Positions 1-42,420 of a DNA stretch of 64,000 nucleotides are shown here, one piece after another (within the stretch, counting starts at the first letter, position 1; every line of letters begins with the position of its first letter). The notes beneath the pieces are model-generated. The model was not told where the DNA came from. It saw nothing but the letters and a program-made list of their open reading frames with translations, and ran no database searches. Position numbers and translations under genes: made by a program. Location: the NCBI RefSeq assembly GCF_018812025.1, contig NC_063052.1, positions 18,001,414 through 18,065,413 on the forward strand. The letters run 5' to 3'. Origin of the DNA: Megalobrama amblycephala. Taxonomy: Eukaryota > Chordata > Actinopteri > Cypriniformes > Xenocyprididae.

Positions 1-95
1 AAATTTTGTTGTTATTTGCTGAAAATCTTCATTTTCATTGCAGCTCTTTTATTATTTAATTATTTTTTTATTATTTTTTCATTATTTAAATGGTT

Positions 96-912
96 GAAAA
101 AAAAGAAAATTCTGTCATGAATTACTCACCCTCATGTTGTTTCACACCTTCGTTTATCTTCAGAACACAAATTAAGATATTTTTGATAAAATCCGATGGC
201 TCAGTGAGGCCTGCATTGACAGCAAGATAATTAACACTTTCAGTGCCCAGAAAGCTACTAAAGACATATTTAATGCAGTTCATGTGACTACAGTGGTTCA
301 ACCTTAATGTTATGACGGGACAAAAATACTTTTTGTTTGCCAAAAAAACAAAATAACAATTTTATTCAACAATATCTAGTGATGAGCGATTTCAAAACAC
401 TGCTGCATGAAGCTTCGAAGCCTTAAGAATCTATTGTTTCGAATCAGTGGTTCGGAAGTGTGTATCAAACTGCCACAGTCATGTGATTTCGAAATTTCAA
501 TGACTTTGGCAGTTTGATACACACTTCTGAAACACTGATTCGAAACAAAAGATTCGGAAAGTTTCGAAGCTTCATGAAGCAGTGTTTTGAAATCGCCCAT
601 CACTAGATATTGTTTTGAATAAAGTCAATATTTTGTTTTTTGGCGAACGAAAAGTATTCTTGTCACTTCATAACATTAAGGTTGAACCACTGTAGTCACA
701 TTAACTGTTTTACATATGTCTTTAGTACCTTTCTGGGCATCTGAAAGTGTTAATTATCTTGCTGTCAATGGAGGCCTCACTGAGTCATTGGATTTTATCA
801 AAAATATCTTAATTTGTGTTCCGAATATGAACGAAGGACTTACGGGTAAGAAACGACATAAGGGTAAGTAATTAATGACAGAATTTTCATTTTTGGGTGA
901 ACTGACCCTTTA
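96..912. mobile_element. Foldback MITE, 'gggttagttcaccc' TTAA-type family
   Basis: Nearly the whole stretch is one inverted repeat centred near 490. The left arm (tactcaccctcatg near 122, then motifs such as cacaaattaagatat) returns in reverse complement in the right arm, which ends with the family terminus tttttgggtgaactgaccc. There is no coding capacity. The same terminal sequence occurs in several other copies in this window (6251-6752, 17675-17990, 34848-35260, end of 57901-58661), so it is a non-autonomous DNA transposon family. Its left terminus is degraded and I could not find a clean TTAA pair. Confidence 0.8.
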
Positions 913-1690
913 TTATTTAAATTTTAATTAAATTAATTTATTTTTTATTTCATTAAAAAAAATTCTCACTTATGCATAAATTTAGTTCCAGTCAGTTATA
1001 AGACGTATTTGACATGTTTTCCCCTTAAATTGTTCTGGAGTACAAACATAGGTCATCATATGTAAAGTATTGTTATGTATAATTCATAAAAAAATATATG
1101 TATATTAAGCATTTTTGAGTCATGCCCCCCACTTGTGCCCTTCTGTAGTTAAATACATCTATTAATCCAGAGAGGGGATGGGTGTAAAGGCTTAACCCTG
1201 ATCTCCTGAAAGCACTGCCTCAAGATTCTCTTTATTTATCAATCCATCTGCCTTTTGCATTTCGCATCTCCTCCTGAAACTGGATAATTTAACACGCTTC
1301 TGCACTGTTCACATCAAAACTTTCAGCAGAAAGAGGCTTAATCCACCTTATCTGAAGCCCTGTCAAAGCAGTGAGCGAAAGCCTAATCAAAGAGACAGGC
1401 AGGGTCACCCAGGAGAGGGTCCGATGGATGGGTGTATGATTTCTAATTGAGCTCCTGTGTGCTCACACTGAGGCTTAGTCTGCTCATGGAGTTGTGTGAT
1501 GTTTTGGTTAATGATCTGGGCTGGTAACTGTAAAAAAATGTAGGTTTGAACCTGATGAACTTTCAGCATTGTGCCCTTGAGCAAGAATCTAAACTACAGG
1601 TTTCCCCAGATGGGTTTTCCCTGTAGTTGAAATGCACATAATATACAATACAATACATTACATCATATTATATAACTACTACCTGCTGCC
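913..1690. other. Low-repeat intronic stretch
   Basis: No ORF, exon or recognisable mobile element was seen. The part from about 1140 to 1500 is less AT-rich and not simple-sequence, which is compatible with a regulatory element, but conservation cannot be judged from a single sequence. Confidence 0.4.
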
Positions 1691-1697
1691 CTGTACA

Positions 1698-2098
1698 CAT
1701 ACCGTGCAAAAGTTTGGGGTCAGTAAGATTTTTTTTATAGAAATAAATACTTTTATTCATTAAAGATGCACTTAAAGGAATAGTTCACCCCAAAATGAAA
1801 ATTATGTTATCATTTACAAGTTGCTCCAAAGCTGTATAAATGTCTTTCTTAATTTCTGAAGGATCATGTGACACTGAAGACTGGCATAATGATGCTGAAA
1901 TTCAGCTTTGCTATCAAAGGAATGAAATACATATTCAAATATATTCAAATAGAAAGCAGTAATTTTAAATTATAATAATATTTAACAATATTATTGTTTT
2001 TACTTTTTTACAAATTTGGCAGCCTTGGTGAGCATAAGGGACTTTGTTCAAATATATTAAAAATCTCACTTCCCCAAACTTTTGAACAGTGGTGTACT
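1698..2098. mobile_element. Dispersed fish repeat with 'aaaagtttggggtcagtaag' ends
   Basis: Begins with gtgcaaaagtttggggtcag and ends with the inverse, ccccaaacttttgaacagtgg, a terminal inverted repeat pair. Internal motifs (ggatcatgtgacactgaaga, attcagctttgc) are typical of a very common teleost interspersed repeat. At about 1773 a short piece of the TTAA MITE family (aaaggaatagttcacccc) is embedded. Related fragments lie at 11590-12055 and 21880-22090. Confidence 0.65.
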
Positions 2099-2175
2099 TG
2101 GAAGAGATATTTTTAGTGTAACATCAACAACAAGTTAGAATCAGGCTGAACTAGTTTTTGTTTTTTCTTCTACAG

Positions 2176-33067
<30,892 letters not shown>

Positions 33068-34119
33068 TGAACCTGTCAATTGTCTTAAATCTAGTTCACA
33101 GTAGTAAAAAAGGTAGTGCTGTTAATGAGCGCTGCCTCTTGAATTCACATGGGCCCCAACCCCCAGGCACTTAAGCAGTGTAAAGACATGTTTAGTCCCT
33201 CCAGGGCCCAGGACAACATTCCCAGTTGTAGCCACTTGACATCGGCCCTGCTGTTTTGAATCTGACACCATTTGCTTGCAGTGGACACTTGCTTGGCTAT
33301 TATTTGTGAAGACTAAAAGTGACAATATGCCCCCTCCTTTTTAAAGTGGACACAAGCCTTGAATCAGTCATATTAGATGTTTCACAAGCACTGTTTTTTC
33401 CCCTTGTAGTCAACAACATGAGACATTTTACAATTCCATGCTGGTGTACTCATCAGCAGGAGGACAATCAAATCAGGAGATTTATCCTACCAGTCATTTA
33501 TTAGAAACTTTTAAAATATTTGTTGGGAATATTCTGTGTTGATAGTTTTGTGTGTGTGTTTTTTATGTATTTATTTATTTAATAATAGTTGCAGCTCTAA
33601 AAAGATGCAGATCTGAAATGAAAAACAAGTTTATGAAAGTTTTAGAATTACAAAAAGCCACATGATTTGTAGAAATTGATTAAAAAGAAAAATATACAGA
33701 TGGTGGAGCAACCTCTGAATGACTGTCAGCATATCCTTAAATACTTGCAATCAAGTTTTCTGAATTAATAATTGTCAATACATGTAGAGTCTAGTTTGTC
33801 CTTGATGTTTCTTTATGCTTCAAAATGTTTTTCTTGTCAATGCAGAACTCTTCTTAAAAAGGTGACCTGTATGTGTGTTTGATTCATTATCTCTTTTTTA
33901 AATATTTGGCTTCTAATGCAATACTTTTTAAAAGATGAAACATTATTTAAAGCAGTATTATGAAAGGGTAACTTTTTTACTTTGACCCCAGAAAATGTCT
34001 GTGTGAAGTGTTTACTGAAGTCTACCTGGAGAAGGGTTTACACTTGGTATGGATGACTCACTGTAATCTTTCCTACAGAAAAACTAAATAATCTCATGAA
34101 AAAAAAAAAAAAAAAAAAA
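33068..34119 (+). other. zfpm2: Probable zfpm2 3' UTR
   Basis: Non-coding sequence after the stop, AT-rich and without transposon insertions up to a poly-A tract at 34099-34119. No classical AATAAA with a clear cleavage context was identified; attaaa occurs at 34204. The extent is inferred. Confidence 0.5.
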
Positions 34120-34455
34120 GTGTCAAAAATGTGTTGCTATGCATGTACCTGTATGGAATGAAATTCCAGAAATGTGGGAAATGTTATTTTATGTGGCATA
34201 AAAATTAAAATTTTTATCTCAGGACAGCAGTGTCAATGAATTTGCTATAGATCATTTATTATTATTATTATTATTATTGTTATTGTTATTAAATTTATTA
34301 AAGGACACAAATTTAGTTCAGGATATACTGAATATCCCTAGAAATCTATAGTCGCATCATTCAGGACAGTAGGAGTTTGTATCTCCAAATGTGCAGGCAC
34401 TAGCACCACCTAGTGTTAGTTACGATTCAAGACATGATATCATTACCTTTTCTTA
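34120..34455. repeat. Direct duplication, copy 1
   Basis: Matches 36178-36462 in the same orientation: shared gtgttgctatgca, aaattccagaa, cagcagtgt, actgaatatcc, catcattcagga, caaatgtgca and agttacgattcaagacatga-type motifs in the same order. It follows a poly-A tract. Divergence suggests an old duplication or an unclassified repeat. Confidence 0.8.
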
Positions 34456-34564
34456 ATGGCATGCATCACACTGAAGGCCCATATCATAGCATAATTCTTA
34501 TGGTCTACTGTCTTGTATAGATCTATCTAGTATTTATTAGGTTACTCGTGTACAGTCAGGTCAC

Positions 34565-34842
34565 TTGTGTCAGAGATATCCAATCCTGCTCCTGGAAGAT
34601 CACTTTCCTGCAGAGTTTAACTCCAACACACCTGCTTGGATGTGTATATTAATTCTGAAGACCTTGATTAGCTGGTTCAGGACATTTTAATTAGGGCTGG
34701 TATGGGCAACTTCGGTCCCACTGTTGGAGTAAAACTCTGCAGGACAATGGCCTTCCAGGACCGAAGTTGCCCATCCCTGAATTAGGGCTAAAGTCTGCTG
34801 GAAGGTGGCCCCTCCAGGAGCAGCAGGATTGGACACCTCTGA
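34565..34842. mobile_element. MITE, cagaggtgtccaatcc family, with nested hAT
   Basis: Ends tcagagatatccaatcctgc and gcaggattggacacctctga; interior cacacctgcttgg and ccttgattagctggttc. Same family as 3718-4473 and 57470-57625. Interrupted at 34697-34779. Confidence 0.75.
34697..34779. mobile_element. 83-bp hAT-like mini-element
   Basis: Flanked by an 8-bp duplication aattaggg (34689-34696, 34780-34787). Ends ctggtatgggcaacttcgg and ccgaagttgcccatccctg, imperfect inverted repeats resembling hAT termini. Confidence 0.75.
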
Positions 34843-34847
34843 TTTAA

Positions 34848-35260
34848 AGGGTTAGTTCACCCAAAATTGTGTGTGATGCTGGCACAGGAGCCGGCCAATT
34901 CTGAGCCAGCGTTTGGACATAAACACAGAAGTGCTGCACTGTCAACTGCATATGAGATTGACAGGGTAGAGAAGAAATTGTTGAATAAAGGCATTTATTT
35001 ATTTATTTATTTATTTTTTTGCACACAAAAAGTATTCTTGTTGCTTCATAACATCAAGGTTGAACCACTGTAGTCAAGTTGACTTTTAACAATGTCTTTG
35101 CTACTTTTCTGGACCTTGAATGATGGTAATTATGTTGCTTTCTATGGGGAGTAATAATCTCAATTTGTGTTCCAAAGATGAAAAAAGTTCTTACGGATTT
35201 GTAATGACATGAGGGCAAGTACTTAATGACAGAAATTTCATTTTAGGGTGAACTAAACCT
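34848..35260. mobile_element. TTAA-flanked MITE
   Basis: TTAA at 34844-34847 and 35261-35264. Ends agggttagttcacccaaaat and its inverse ttttagggtgaactaaacct. It shares aaggttgaaccactgtagtc with the element at 96-912. Confidence 0.85.
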
Positions 35261-35264
35261 TTAA

Positions 35265-36109
35265 TGATGTGCAGCTATTCTGTGGTTTGTGCATTAGTGG
35301 AACATTTTTTTTGAAAATAATTAATCATGAATAATCAGATCAAGACAATAGCACATGAATTAGTCAGGAATCCAGGCAGTTTATTTTCTGAGAGGATACC
35401 AGACAAAGACCCAAGCTTTCCAGATGCATCACTAGAGCATCTGTGTTTTGCTTGATGATTAGACTGGATGCACCGGCACTTCTCAGGGCCTCCTTCACAT
35501 CAACACCTGAGGGGCAAGTGATGGAACACATCGTTCATCTCATAGGGAGCTGAACAGACGTGCTGTTCTGTGAGTCCTCATACCCATCTCTGCAACATCC
35601 AGGACAAGGTGCATGTTAAGCTTCTAAGCAGGAAATGCACAGAGGTGCAGTTATCATGGAACCACATTTATGGTGGATTAGCAAAAGCCATGATAGTGTA
35701 GCCTATATCCTTTGCAAGGTCGCCACGTGTTTGCTAGTCGACATGAAACGTTCAAAACAAACTCTCACTTATAAATTGTTTTTAAGGGAAAAATTATCTG
35801 CCACATCTTACTATAACGTATCAATTTCAAATAATATTGTTAGTGCCTTACAAAACCCCAGCAAGCAGCCCCACCACCACCCCTCCTCAGGCTGTTATTA
35901 TTTAAAATAAATAAATATTCAACAAACTTTTTCCTTAAATATTTCCAAACTTTTTCTGTTAATAATCCTGTTTATAGTAACCACAAACACTATAACTTCA
36001 CAGATATCAGTTTTTCTACACGAGTTGATGGCAATTGGGGTCAGTTTAAAAAAAAAAAAAATGAAAAAAATTATTCAGTGTTTCGTCTCTACCTGTTTCA
36101 CCTGTGGCT
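35265..36109. other. Intergenic, no gene seen
   Basis: Unique-looking from 35380 to 35760. The frame at 35635-35910 has no domain features. Confidence 0.35.
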
Positions 36110-36162
36110 ATTTCAGCCCTCAGCCATTTATATCAAATAGTTGGATGGCTGAGGGCTGAAAT
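36110..36162. repeat. Short perfect hairpin
   Basis: atttcagccctcagccat (36110-36127) pairs perfectly with atggctgagggctgaaat (36145-36162) across a 17-bp AT-rich loop. It lies directly before duplication copy 2. It could be a tiny MITE remnant or a structured RNA; no further evidence. Confidence 0.75.
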
Positions 36163-36177
36163 AAAATCTAATAGAAG

Positions 36178-36462
36178 TTGTCAAAGATGTGTTGCTATGC
36201 ATAGGCTACCTTTATGAAATTAAATTCCAGAATTATGGCAAATGTTAAATTGTGTGACATAAAAATAAAAATTCTTATCTCAGGGCAGCAGTGTGTCAAT
36301 TTTCTATATCATCATCATTTTCTATGCACACGTTTAGGACCTACTGAATATCCATAGAACTCTATCATTGCGTCATTCAGGAACAGTGTGTATCACCAAA
36401 TGTGCAAACACTACCACCTAGCGTTAGTTATGATTCAAGACATGAAATCATTGCCTTTTCTT
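36178..36462. repeat. Direct duplication, copy 2
   Basis: Diverged second copy of 34120-34455; see that entry. It lacks the att-repeat found in copy 1, and an aataaa lies near 36262. Confidence 0.8.
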
Positions 36463-36689
36463 TAAATTTTAAAGCAAACAGCTTTAGTACATAATGGCAT
36501 TCAGATGCGTGATTTTGGGCGGTTGAAAACTATTTGAGTTGTTGTCCTAGAACTAATCTTAACCATTTCATTTAAAATCCACAGCTATCATAGCATGTAA
36601 ACTTAGAGAACAAGTAAGATATTGCTTGTCTCTGGCATTAGTGCAGTCATTTCTTATGGTGTCTGTTGTGTATTAGGGACATTCTCCAC

Positions 36690-37568
36690 AAGGGTGTAGC
36701 AAATTAGCTCAAAATAAATATGATAATTAAACTCCAAAAAAAAAAAGTGTTAATTGTTTATTAATTCTATGAAATGTTCATTTCCAGGTTATGGGAAATA
36801 ACAATCTTATTGTACAGTACTACTCAGAGCATGTAGTCAAGATCTGCGTGATTAGAGACTCCAGTATGAGCATGAAACACGAACAACTTTATGTGTGACA
36901 TGAACAAGACTTTATTAACTAGACTAAACACTTAAACTACTCTAACATTCACACACATACATACATACAGTTTACCAAGGGAAAGAGAGAGCTGAAGCAG
37001 AATGCAGGAAAGCAAGAAGTTACAGCATTGAAATTCAGCAGAACAGCCTTCAGTAAACCATCAGTTTAGTTCTAACACACCCTTCTTTAAAAGGGGTAAG
37101 GATACTCAATGTATCAAATAATGAGACTAAGTTTGATACTTGCATGTCTTGCCAATTTGAATTAAAACTGTCCTGATGCAATTTGTGGAGGCTCCTGTTG
37201 AATCTTTGCTGATATTGTCTTGATGAAAGAGAACCATTTGGATTCAGAGGATCTTTGGTGAATGGAAGGTCTAGGCCGAAGCCTGGCACAAGCTTGGGGT
37301 TCCTTAGAAGCTTCTAGCTTCTTAGCATCATCTTCACATCAGCATTTTCAGTACAGGAAAACAGAGGGAAGAGGGTGTGATCTTGTGATCAGTGACTTTA
37401 AAAAGTGAAGATGTCACACCCTCTTGAGGTGTCTGAGCCAATAAGGATTTGCCCCTTTAGAGGGAAGTTTTACGAGTCTTTGTTCTGTAGCAAGATATTA
37501 GCATAAGACATTGGATTGGATGTATGAGAGAAGAACCTTCTAGATTCTTATAATACTAATGTGTCACA
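36690..37568 (-). mobile_element. Probable solo LTR
   Basis: Read on the minus strand, it begins tgtgacacattagtattata and ends gagctaatttgctaca, the TG...CA form of an LTR. An AATAAA (top-strand tttatt at 36911-36916) sits in the expected place for an R/U5 border. A related fragment of one end (tgtagcaaattagctcaaaa) recurs at 57648. No internal region or clear target duplication was found, and the class is unknown. Confidence 0.5.
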
Positions 37569-37715
37569 GAGGTAGCAACGTGTAACATTAATTAACAAAT
37601 AAAAATGGAAATTGGAGTTCATCAATACCAAACATGCTACCCATGTGATTTTAGTTAACCATAAATTTTCAACTCCGAAACATTATTACCAAAATAGTTC
37701 AAAAGAGAGAATTAA

Positions 37716-39268
37716 CCCTCTGGAGTCTGAGGCTGATTTGGGGCCTGGAGAAGTTTTGACATGCCCTGACATTTGTGCTTTTTTCAGTTGTTCATAAACA
37801 TATTAATGACACAAGTGTCATTACACTGTATTCAGCACAAACTAGGCTACCATAATATGTGAGGAACATGTGTGTACATGTTTGTGTTTTTGAAGGAATA
37901 ACGTTTATGCGTGGTTACTGAAAAAACAAAAAACTTAAGTCACTGATATAAGGCCAATAAAAGTATATTAAATCTGTGTTCACAAGACTTTTGGGTATTG
38001 AAGGTTGTAGACTAGAGTTTTTGCTTCAAAATTATGTAAAAATTATGCTGACTACTCTTTCATTTATAACAATATACTGATTTAGTTTTTGTAAGACACT
38101 TTTTGCCAAGAAACACGGTATGCGAGGAGGCGTGAATCTCCATGAATAATGGCTCATTCTCACCTGTGAAGACAAAAGAATTGAATAGTAATGACCTGAA
38201 AAGACTTGCATATTAATGAGGCATTTCAGTCAGGTAGGCTGTGAAAAAAAACTTCTGTGATGTCTCAAGCTCATCATGGTATATGAAACATACAGAAAAT
38301 TTTTATTACAATATAAAATAATGGTTTTATATTATACTTTAAAATATAATGTATTTCTGTGATGCAAAGAGTCTGAATATAGGCTTTTAGTTTAAAAGCA
38401 TGCACATTTGGAGAAATATAGGATTCTCATATGTTTATGTCAATTTTCTATACAGAGGAGTTATTTTTTATTTAATATTCATTGTTATCTCTATGAGCGC
38501 TGGTGTTTGCAATTCATACTGCAGCCGGAGGGCACTCTGTGCATTTTAGTCCACAAATTCACCTAAGAAGAAGACGATATTCCATGAATGGTGTTTACCA
38601 ATTCATACTACAGCCGGAGGGCGCTAAAGAAACAAAAACTCACTTAAAACTTATCAATAGAAGAAAACAAACAGGAATTTACTGAATGTCTTCCAGAGAT
38701 CGCTAACCATGGCTTTTTCATCCAGATAAACAATTTTCAAGGCAATAAATACACGATTGAGATGATGAATGCATGTGTTGTCTCTGAATTTGCCTGTGAA
38801 TAGCGCTGGCTCCGTGGGTGTGGCCGCATTAGTGGGTAATGAGCTGAATCACGGACTTCTGACATGGCTCTCTTTTCATACAGATTACATAAACACAGAA
38901 TGTTTGTTTTCGATTTGACTTGCACGATTTAAAACCTGACATTTCAACGTTTTGTTAGACATAAGTATGAATTTTTTGTGATTAGTATTCACTAAGTTAC
39001 AGTTCATTTTCTGAGAACTATCAGATTGGACTTCGTTCAGAGGGAGATGAGAGATCACGCATCATGTTAGTTTTCTTTATTTTACAAAAAGCACAACATT
39101 TTGTTTTTACTCTGAGTGTATACAAATAAAAGGAGATATTCTATAGTTTCAATTGATGTATTACTTATGTTTCTATGACAAAAAATGACAGAGTATTTTA
39201 AGTCTGTTTTGCTGCAATGTGAAAAAAAACCTGCAAAACGCGCCGGCGCGTTTTTAGACCTCAGAGTG
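37716..39268. mobile_element. TTAA-flanked 1.55-kb element, ccctctggagtctgag terminus
   Basis: TTAA at 37712-37715 and 39269-39272. Ends ccctctggagtctgag and cctcagagtg are imperfect inverted repeats, with gcgccggcgcg close to the right end. A short motif, aattcatactrcagccggag (r = g or a), occurs twice (near 38512 and 38602). No transposase frame is visible, so it is non-autonomous. Confidence 0.7.
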
Positions 39269-39272
39269 TTAA

Positions 39273-39606
39273 TACATAGCATAAACCCTATAAAAAGAAA
39301 GTCATGAGATGGGAAAATTGGATTGTTTATACATTTCTCAAGTGGTTATATATAGAATATATAGGATTAAGAGGATTTATTTGTCCTTCTCAGAAAGAAT
39401 GAAGTCAGAGTCACTAGTTTCTGCAAAATTCTTTCTGATCGTAAAAGTTCTTATCAGTTTTCCCGTGTCCTGTTCTGCCTGTGTGTTAGCTACGTTTGGG
39501 ATGCTAGTTGCAGTTTTAGGGGGATGGGTTCACAGAACTTTGATAGAGTGAGTTTCTGGATAATTCATTAAATATAATGAAATATAATGCGAAATTTGTG
39601 CCAAAT
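39273..39606. other. Unassigned sequence beside gypsy remnant
   Basis: An open frame at 39309-39551 (+) ends in a hydrophobic stretch (FPVSCSACVLATFGMLVAVL) but has no recognisable family. It may be part of the LTR element split by 37716-39268. Confidence 0.3.
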
Positions 39607-40060
39607 CTAGCTAACAGGCTGAAACCGTTGCACGAGTCCCCCCATAGCATAGCGGAACTCTGGCAGCCACTGGTCCCAGGTCTGATGTTGTTGACCCACA
39701 AAAGCAGCAATCATTGTTTTTATGGTTCGGTTAAATCTCTCAGATAGATTTGACTGTGGGTGGTAGCTCGTTGTTAGTTTTTGAACGCAACCCCATGTCT
39801 TGCACAGATCGCCCAGAAGGCTGGAAGTAAATTGGGGACCCCTATCGGACACCAGGTATTTGGGCACCCCCCATTGGGTAAATATCTCCTCCCTGAGTAT
39901 TTTCACTACTTTCTGGGTCTTGCCGTTTATATTTCTGGCATACCTCACAGCCTTTGACATACTGCCACACATCCTTCCTGACGGATGGCCACCATGCCAC
40001 ATCTAGGATTTTCAGCAGGGTTTTCAACTGTCCAAGATGGCCACCTAGGGGATTATCATG
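39607..40060 (-). pseudogene. Ty3/gypsy integrase, disrupted
   Basis: Continuation of the retrotransposon polyprotein beyond a TAA stop at about 40061-40063. The zinc-binding region ends in CEVCQKYK (39900s). After a frame change the catalytic core reads [16 protein letters not shown] and SYHPQSNLSERFNRTIK. Only the second and third acidic residue regions are clear. The end of the element is lost near 39610 with no recognisable LTR. Confidence 0.88.
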
Positions 40061-42412
40061 TTAAAAATGCATGAAGTCAGTGGTTAATGAGGTTGGTACT
40101 ACCAACTGATACTTCTCTCCCTTATTCCTTAAAGGAACTTTGCGGTACCACACCCCTTGGTGGTCTTCAAAGGTGATGGGCTGTTCCTTGACTGATCGAG
40201 GTTGGATGCCAGATTGCAGGTAAGTGATAGTATTGTCCAAACGTTGGGCTTGAGCAATTTCTTCCAGAGAGTGGGGTAAGGTGGACGAATGTTGTGATGA
40301 CATGGATAGACATGGTGCATCATTTGTAGAACACGGCTCCTGGACCCGGGATAAAGCGTCAGGTCCCAAGTTAAGGCAGCCCTTTCTGTGATGGACCTGA
40401 AAGTTGAATTGTTGCAGGCGGAGTGTCCAGCGGGTTAGACGGGAGGAGGTTTTAGGGCAGTTGAATGCCCAGGAGAGTGCTGAGTGGTCCGTGAAAACAT
40501 CAAAAGGCCTTTCCTCCAGGTAATGCCTCCACTTTTCAACAGCCCAAACCACTGCTAGACATTCCTTTTCAGAAGTGCTGTAATTCTTCTCGGCCCCTGT
40601 TAAGGTCCGTGATGCATACGCCACCACTTGTTCTCCTTCATCCGAGTGTTGAGTGAGGATGGCGCCCAGTCCTACATCATTCGCATCAGTATGAACCTGG
40701 AAAGTTTTGTTGAGGTCAGGTTGTATCAATACAGGTGAGTTCTGTAATCTTTGTTTAAGAGCATCCATTCTAGCCTGACACTCTGGAGTCCATTCCCACT
40801 TTACTCCTTTCTTTTTGAGGTGGTTCAAAGGAGCAGATATGTCAGCGAAGTGGGGAATGAACTGATGATACCACCCTGCCAGGCCCAAAAACCTCTGAAG
40901 AGCTTTGAGATCTTGTGGAGGAGGGAACTCAACAACGGCCCTGGTCTTTTCTCGATCAATCTTCACCCCCCTCTCAGAGACTATATGCTTAAAGAAGTGG
41001 CATTTCTTCATGTTCAGCGTCAAATTGGCTTGGATAAGTTTATGTAGAACCGTGTTGATATCTTGAATGTGTTGTTCTTGTGACTTTGAATAGATGATGA
41101 TGTCATCGATATAGACAAAACATATTTTCCCCCTCAAATCAGCTAGCACCCTCTCCATCAAACGCTGGAAGGTGGCAGCGGCATTTCTGAGTCCATACGG
41201 CATAGACTTGAATTGAAATAACCCCTTGGTGGTGATAAAAACGGTCTTCTCTCGACTCAACTCCTCCATCTCAACCTGCCAGTACCCAGACTGTAAATCC
41301 AACGAACTAAACCAAGAAGCACCTTCAAGGGACTCAAGGATGTCATGAATCAAGGGCATTGGGTAAGCGTCAGGTACAGTCTTGCTGTTTAGCTTCCTAT
41401 AGTCCACACAAAACCTATATGATCCATCAGGTTTAGGGACTAGGACCACCGGGGATGACCAAGGTGAGAAGGATGGCTCAATAATGCCGTCCTGCAGCAT
41501 CTGATCAACTTGCTTGAGAGGTTTCTTGAGAGGAGACACTCTATATGCTCGGGATTTGATGGGTATGTCGTCCATTAATGTAAGCTTGTGTTGTACCACT
41601 GATGTCTTACCCAGGGTGTTAGAGGTAGTGAGTGGCCAAGTGGAGATCAATTTCATCATCTCTTCCTGATTGTCTGAATCCCATTGAGTCCTCTTGGGGT
41701 TGAATGACATAAGCTCAGAAAGAGTGTCAGCTGGTGGTAAGGCGTAGTATAGATTCAGCTTTGCCGCCGTAAGAGAATGAGCCTGTGCTGTAGAGGTACC
41801 TGGACCTGTTGGTATCACCAAAGGCAAGAAAGGGTAATATGTGTATCCTCTTTCAGATTTTAACCCATACCTGCATTGTCCCACCTCCAAGACAGCACCC
41901 GTGGCACTCAGGAAATCCAGACCAGCAATAAGAGGAAAGGCGAGGTGAGTATCTTTCAGGATATAAGTATCCATACTGCACTCTTGATCATGCAGGTCTC
42001 TGGACTGGTGAATTGTTCCATCCGCCATAATAAATCTCTGAGGACTGGAGTTAACGACCGCTGGTGTCTCCCCCTTCACCTGTTTCCACAGGTTCTCTTG
42101 CATTAATGTGTAAGTGCTGCCTGTGTCCAGAACCGCCCTCACTTCTCTGCCATTCACCCTTATAGGCACAACAAGGAGAGAAGACCCAGGATGGGATTGG
42201 GCTAGGTTTACTCCAGCCAGGTTTTTGTTGAAGGTACGTTCTCCAGCTTTTTTGTATGGCTTTTCTTTGCTGCTCTGAGTGCTGACTTTTTGCCAGTAGT
42301 CTTTGGCTCCCATGCAGTCCTTCTCCACTCTTGACCCCACCTTCACCAGTTGCTCCACCGAGTGAACTGTTCCTCTCAGGCATCCTGCGACCCTGGGGTT
42401 GATGTTGTTCAA
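40061..42412 (-). CDS. Ty3/gypsy retrotransposon Pol (gag tail, protease, RT, RNase H)
   Basis: A 783-residue open frame, the longest mobile-element frame in the window. It opens with the tail of Gag. The aspartic protease has LDTGST at residues 95-100. Reverse transcriptase has YRFCVDYRKLN, SLDLQSGYW (Asp about 372) and the YIDD box at 434-437. RNase H has HTDAND (about 574) and the FTDHSALSW region. It ends at a stop inside the integrase zinc-binding region, so the full polyprotein is broken. The start codon is arbitrary, since translation would normally run from Gag. Chromosomal retrotransposon, inactive. Confidence 0.93.
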   Translation of the reverse strand: MNNINPRVAGCLRGTVHSVEQLVKVGSRVEKDCMGAKDYWQKVSTQSSKEKPYKKAGERTFNKNLAGVNLAQSHPGSSLLVVPIRVNGREVRAVLDTGSTYTLMQENLWKQVKGETPAVVNSSPQRFIMADGTIHQSRDLHDQECSMDTYILKDTHLAFPLIAGLDFLSATGAVLEVGQCRYGLKSERGYTYYPFLPLVIPTGPGTSTAQAHSLTAAKLNLYYALPPADTLSELMSFNPKRTQWDSDNQEEMMKLISTWPLTTSNTLGKTSVVQHKLTLMDDIPIKSRAYRVSPLKKPLKQVDQMLQDGIIEPSFSPWSSPVVLVPKPDGSYRFCVDYRKLNSKTVPDAYPMPLIHDILESLEGASWFSSLDLQSGYWQVEMEELSREKTVFITTKGLFQFKSMPYGLRNAAATFQRLMERVLADLRGKICFVYIDDIIIYSKSQEQHIQDINTVLHKLIQANLTLNMKKCHFFKHIVSERGVKIDREKTRAVVEFPPPQDLKALQRFLGLAGWYHQFIPHFADISAPLNHLKKKGVKWEWTPECQARMDALKQRLQNSPVLIQPDLNKTFQVHTDANDVGLGAILTQHSDEGEQVVAYASRTLTGAEKNYSTSEKECLAVVWAVEKWRHYLEERPFDVFTDHSALSWAFNCPKTSSRLTRWTLRLQQFNFQVHHRKGCLNLGPDALSRVQEPCSTNDAPCLSMSSQHSSTLPHSLEEIAQAQRLDNTITYLQSGIQPRSVKEQPITFEDHQGVWYRKVPLRNKGEKYQLVVPTSLTTDFMHF

Positions 42413-42420
42413 GATGCGGT

